From Molossus alvarezi (taxonomy: Eukaryota > Chordata > Mammalia > Chiroptera > Molossidae), in assembly GCA_037176705.1 (NCBI GenBank), contig CM073891.1, positions 53,632,571 through 53,696,570 of the forward strand: 64,000 nt of DNA, written 5' to 3'. The position numbers were made by a program, and so were the translations under genes. The notes beneath the pieces were generated by a model. The model did not search any database, was not told the origin of the DNA, and worked only from the letters and a program-made list of their open reading frames with translations. Below are positions 59,801 to 64,000 of the stretch, piece after piece (the first letter of the stretch is position 1; every line of letters begins with the position of its first letter).

Positions 59801-60830
59801 ATAGATCAGTGGAACAGAACAGAGAACACGGAAATTGACCCAAGACATTATGCTCAATTAATATTTGACAAACGTGGCAAGAGCATACAGTGGAGTAGAC
59901 AGCCTCTTTAATAAATGGTGTTGGAAAAATTAAACAGCTACATGCAAACAAAATGAAAATAGACCATCAACTTACACCTTACACAAGAATAAACTCAAAA
60001 TGAACAAAAGACTTCGATGTGACTGGTAAATCCATAAAAATCCTAGAAAAAAATGTAGGCAACAAAATTTCAGACATCATATGCAGCAGAATTTTCACTG
60101 ATACATCACCTAAGGCAACAGAAACAAAGGAAAAAATGAACATATGGGACTACATCAAACTCAAAAGCTTCTGTACCGCAAAAGAAACAAGCATCAAAAT
60201 GGAAAGGGAACCCACTATATGGGAGAGCATAATTGCCAATGATATATCAGATAAGGGGTTAATTTCCAAAATATATAGAGTACTCATACAACTCAACAAT
60301 AGGAAGACAAGCAATCCAATTAAAAAATGGGTAGAGGACCTAAATACATATCTCTCCAAACAGGACATATAAATGACCAAGAGACATATGAAAAAATGCT
60401 CAGTGTCACTAATCATCAGAGAGATGCAAATAAAACTTCTATGATGTATCACCTCACACCCACTAGAATGGCTGCCGTCAACAACAAATCATCTAACAAT
60501 AAGTGCTGGCAAGGGTGTGGAGAAAAGGGAAAAGTATACTGCTGGTGGGAATGCAGAGTGATGGAGCCACTATGGGAAACAATATGGTGTTTCCTCAAAT
60601 AATTAAAAATTGAACTGCCATTTGACCCAGTGATCCCACTTCTAGGAATATATCCTAAGAAGCCTGAAACACCAATCTGAAAAAAATACGTGTACTGCTA
60701 TGTTCATAGCAGCACTATTTACCATTGCAATGATCTAGAAACAGCCCAAATGTCCATCAATAGATGAGTGGATAAAAAAAAAGTTGCTGTACATATGCAC
60801 AGTGAAGTACTATCCAGCTGTAAGAATCAA
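56895..60830 (+). pseudogene. L1 ORF2 (endonuclease-reverse transcriptase), broken
   Basis: It begins MAINNYISIITVNVSCLN. A TGA replaces the expected Trp after IKRHRVAD, and a frameshift follows at the A-run near 57,105. Endonuclease motifs such as ICCLQESYL and KKKAGVAILISDK are visible. The RT domain (58,812-59,414) keeps [42 protein letters not shown] and the active-site [10 protein letters not shown]. The C-terminal Cys region and late ORF2 run in several frames to about 60,830. A Ves SINE interrupts it at 57,987-58,224. Confidence 0.9.
57987..58224 (-). mobile_element. Ves SINE inside L1 ORF2, exact 15 bp target duplication
   Basis: AAGAGCTGATTTTTT at 57,972-57,986 and 58,225-58,239. 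The element is near-consensus (head GCCCTGGCCGGTTTGGCTC on the minus strand), so it is later than the L1. Confidence 0.96.
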
Positions 60831-61190
60831 AGATCTTTTATCTTTTGAGACAACATGTAGGGACCTGGAGAGTATTATGCTAAGTGAAATAAGTCAATCA
60901 GAGAAAGACAAATATCATATGACCTCACTAATTTATGGAAAACAATGAACAAAACAAGCTGTTGAACAAAATAGACCCAGGGACATAGTAGTAAGGTACA
61001 AACTGACAAACCTCAGAAAAGGGGAATGGGGGAGGGAAGAGATAAACCAAAGAACTTATATGCACGTATGCATAACCAATGGGCATTGACAACAATCCTG
61101 GGGGTGGAGGGAGGTGGGATTGAGAGGATGGTGTCAATTGGGGAAAAAGGAGAAACATCTGTAACAAAAATAAAAAAATAAATTAATAAC

Positions 61191-62057
61191 AATTATGTGT
61201 GTGTGTGTGTGTGTGTGTATGTGTGTGTATAAATACACCGGTAAGATACAATTAAAAAAAAGAAGTTCAACTTTTTAAATTGAGTATTATACTGAATTAT
61301 AATAGATTTTTTCCCCCTAGCTAATAAGGACAAACCAAAAGTTTGAAGGATGTGAAGCTTTTTGTATAAAGTGTCCTACATTTTTTTCTGCCTTTGTCCT
61401 CAGGGACAAATCAGCTAACCTGTAAGGATTACACACAGGCACACATACATATCCTCACTCAAACTCAGAATCATTCAGAACATAGAAAAGTGCACAAGAG
61501 GGAGTGTGGCAATAGACATCTGGGAGCTATGAGCCTCAGTCCCAGGGACTGACTGTGGCCTCAGTTCCCATGGTGATTATACATTCAGCTCAGGGCCTAC
61601 TTCCTATTCAGTATAAACTCCATTAAGAGGCAAAAGACAAAAAGAAATAAAGCTGAAGCGCTTCAATGAGTCCAGCCTGGACTCAAGGCTGCCAGCACCA
61701 CAGCCAGATGCAGGGAGCTACTTAAACTGTCACATTATTCACTAGCCGCTCCCTCATCACCAGGGGCCTATTGTAGAAAAGGTTGAATCAGGAAAGCTGT
61801 ATGAAACATGCAAAGATTTTTTGCTCCCATTCATTTGCATGTCCCTTTATTACCTTATTAGTTATGGCCAGATGAACAATTCTGAATTTCTCTTCCTATT
61901 TCAGTTTGTATAAGAACCTCTGTGATTGGTGTGTGTGTGTGTGTGTGTGTGTGCATTTGAGTGCGTGGTTGTGTGATTGTGATTCAAGATGACAAACAGA
62001 CAGAAAGTGTACTCTTCCTTTCTTACAATAAAAAAAAAAATGGGGGGAATTATAACC
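61191..62057. other. Intergenic with GT microsatellites
   Basis: (GT)n at 61,196-61,229 and at 61,928-61,952. Otherwise no exon or repeat is recognised. Confidence 0.5.
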
Positions 62058-63140
62058 TTACTTTTTCTTTTAATTCAACTTTTTATTTTGAAATAATTGT
62101 AGATTCACATGCATTTGTAAGAAATAATAGAGAAAAATCTCATGTACCCTCCATCTGTTTTGCCCCAATGGTAACATCTTATATAACTGTGACACAATCA
62201 CACAACCAGAAAATTGATATAATTCACTGACCTTATTCATAGTTCACCAGTTTTACATGCATTCATTTGTGTGTATTTAATTCTATGAAATTTTATTACA
62301 TGTAACCATCACCATATTTAAGATAGAAAATAATTCCATCACCTCAAGTATCTCTCATGCTACCCTTTTATAGCCATACTGACCTCTGTCTTGTCCCTGT
62401 CCTCCTCCCTTTCCCACGTCAATCCCTGGCAATCACTGATCTCTTTTCCATCTCAATAATTTTGTCATTTCAAGAACGTTATATAAATGGAATCATAATA
62501 TATAACCTTTTAAGATTGGCATAATTCTTTTGAGGCCCATCCATGTTGTTGCATTTATCGACAGTTCATTCCCTTTCAGTGCTGAGTAATGTTTCCAGTA
62601 TGGATATACCACTATTTAACCATTTATCTTTTGAAGGACATTTGGGTTATTTCCAGTTTGGGGCTATCATGAATAAAGCTGCTATTAATATTCATATAGG
62701 TGTTTTCACCTCTCTGGGATAAATGCTCAAAGGTATAATTGCTGGACTGTATAGCAAGCACATATTTAATTTTCATTTAAACCTACCAGACAGTGACCAT
62801 ACCACTCCAGAATTTTACATTCCCACCAGCAATGTATGGAAGATCTTGTTTCTCTGCATCCTTACCAACATATGGTGCTATTGCTATTTTTTGCTTGAGC
62901 CATGCTGCTATATGTATACTGATAGCTTGTGATTTTAATTTGCATTTCTCTAATGGCTAATGGTGTTGAACATCTTTTCATGTGCTTATTTCTTCGATGA
63001 AATGTCTGTTCATGTCTTTTGCCCATTTGTAATTGGATTGTTTATTTTTTACTGTTTTGAGAGTTTTTTAATATATTCTAGACATAAGTCATTTGTTATA
63101 TGTGTGTTGCAAATATTTTCTCCAAATCTGTAGTTCTTTA
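62058..63140 (-). mobile_element. Old L1 ORF2 3' part and 3' UTR
   Basis: Reverse-strand marks: TTTTATTTTGAAATAATTGT, then CCCCAATGGTAACATCTTAT, TTTGTCATTTCAAGAACGTT, CATTCCCACCAGCAATGTA and TTTGCCCATTTGTAATTGG. It continues after the SINE/L1 insertion at about 63,545. Confidence 0.88.
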
Positions 63141-63157
63141 AAAAAAAATTAAATTTA

Positions 63158-63345
63158 GCCCTGGTTGGTGTAGCTCAGTTGGTTGGAGCATCATCCCATG
63201 CACCAGACGGGTTGCAGGTTCCATTCCCAGACAGGGCACATGGCTGGGTTTGGGGTGCAATCCTTGGTCAGGGCACAACCAGAGGCAACCGATCAATGTT
63301 TCTTTCATACATTGATGTTTCTCTCTACATATGAAATTGATAAAA
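63158..63345 (+). mobile_element. Ves SINE, older subfamily
   Basis: GCCCTGGTTGGTGTAGCTC head and GCAGGTTCCATTCCCAG B box. The end TGAAATTGATAAAATAA joins an L1 piece directly. Confidence 0.87.
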
Positions 63346-63530
63346 TAAACTTATTGGGGTGACATTCATTAATAAGATTATATAAATTTCAAGTGTACAA
63401 TTCTACAATACATCATCTGTATATTGCTTTGTGTGTTCACTACCCAAAGTCTAGTCTCCTTTCATCACTATATATTTGACTCCCTTTACCCTCTTCAACT
63501 CCCCCACCCACCTGGCAGTTGTTGTTTTTT
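63346..63530 (-). mobile_element. L1 3' end, separate insertion
   Basis: ACTTATTGGGGTGACATTCA, CAAGTGTACAATTCTACAAT and TTTGACTCCCTTTACCCTC are the reverse strand of a Laurasiatheria-type L1 3' UTR. It sits within the older L1 together with the SINE. Confidence 0.8.
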
Positions 63531-63544
63531 TTAAATCCCCCACC

Positions 63545-63780
63545 AGTGTCTTTCACAGAGCACAAGTTTTTAATTTTGATGAAGTCCAGTTTATCACTTT
63601 TCCTTTTATGGATTATGCTTTTGGTGTCAAGTCTAAAAGACTCTTTGCCTAGCCCTGTGGTCACAGATTTCATGCTGTGTGTTTTCTAAAAGTTCTTGTT
63701 TTACAATTTATACTTAAGTCTGTATAATTCATTTTGAATTAATTTTTGTATAAGGTGTGAGGTTTAGGTTGAAGTTCATT
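63545..63780 (-). mobile_element. Continuation of the old L1 ORF2
   Basis: TTTTAATTTTGATGAAGTCC and TTTATGGATTATGCTTTTGG continue the L1 left at 63,140. Confidence 0.82.
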
Positions 63781-64000
63781 TTTTGGAGGGAGAAGAGCCT
63801 GGGAATATAAGTAGAATAATAAATCGATCTCTCTCTCTCATCAATCAATCAGTAAAAAAATTAAACTAAAAAAAGAAGTTAATCTGCATGTTGAAAGAAC
63901 ATAATGTTCCTTGAAATTTTGATAAAAATCGCTTGACACAAAAATTACTCAAACTTCAAGAATAAAATTATGTTTTAGGTATTCAAGCAGATAAAGCAAG
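63781..64000. other. Window end, possible SINE tail
   Basis: AATCGATCTCTCTCTCTC and ATCAATCAATCAGTAAAAAA at 63,820-63,865 look like a Ves 3' end. The remainder is AT-rich with no assignment. Confidence 0.4.

Larger units (their letters stand above)
54237..61190 (+). mobile_element. Near full-length L1, inactive
   Basis: The 5' UTR begins near GAAGATGGCGGCGGGCAGG (YY1-type), and is about 1.7 kb. ORF1 is at 55,971-56,850, ORF2 from 56,895 to about 60,830, and a G-rich 3' UTR ends at about 61,190 with GAGAAACATCTGTAACAAAA and an A/T tail. Without the inserted SINE the length is about 6.7 kb. Both ORFs have several lesions. The 3' half is the same subfamily as 22,170-24,523. Confidence 0.93.

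Overview
The window is nuclear DNA of a bat, most likely a yangochiropteran (vesper-type) bat. About 34 copies of a tRNA-derived SINE of the Ves type occur on both strands. Each has a Pol III A box and B box, a CT-rich middle and an A-rich 3' end reading roughly TCCTCGGGTGAGGAT. Many copies have 10-18 bp target-site duplications. Young L1 elements share the 3' end GAGAAACATCTGTAAC followed by A-rich DNA. There is no bacterial-style gene packing. Coding content is very low and intervening sequence dominates.

The only functional protein-coding sequence I can support is the first coding exon of NAPEPLD (N-acyl-phosphatidylethanolamine phospholipase D) on the minus strand, 7,990-8,290, start codon at 8,277. 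Its likely promoter is a CpG island at about 36,990-37,930, so a first intron of about 29 kb fills the middle of the window. The catalytic exons would lie to the left, beyond base 1. Sequence right of about 38 kb appears to be intergenic DNA upstream of the gene.

The rest is transposon history. Positions 1-7,989 (intron 2 side) hold Ves SINEs, L2 relics and a twin-primed L1 that ends 36 bp from the NAPEPLD exon. Intron 1 (8,291-37,317) holds Ves, MIR, Tigger and mariner MITE copies and several LTRs. One block is a solo LTR inside an L1 that is itself inside or beside an older LTR. The intron also carries a sense-oriented processed KRAB zinc-finger pseudogene (19,712-21,890), a 5'-truncated L1 (22,170-24,523) and an old L1 broken by two LTRs and two SINEs (26,517-29,695). 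The CpG island carries two facing YY1-type motifs.

Right of the promoter are hAT, LTR, L2 and MIR relics. A HAL1-like element at 48,167-50,283 has an L1 5' UTR, a nearly open ORF1 with a single internal stop, no ORF2 and an L1 3' end. A near full-length but dead L1 lies at 54,237-61,190, with a repeated-motif 5' UTR and a Ves SINE in ORF2. An older L1 on the minus strand closes the window.

I see no operon, CRISPR array, defence island or other new multi-gene system. The most unusual items are the HAL1-like element, the L1 beside the NAPEPLD splice donor, the intronic KRAB-ZNF retrocopy and the nested LTR/L1/LTR block. Family names and repeat boundaries are from visual recognition, without alignment.
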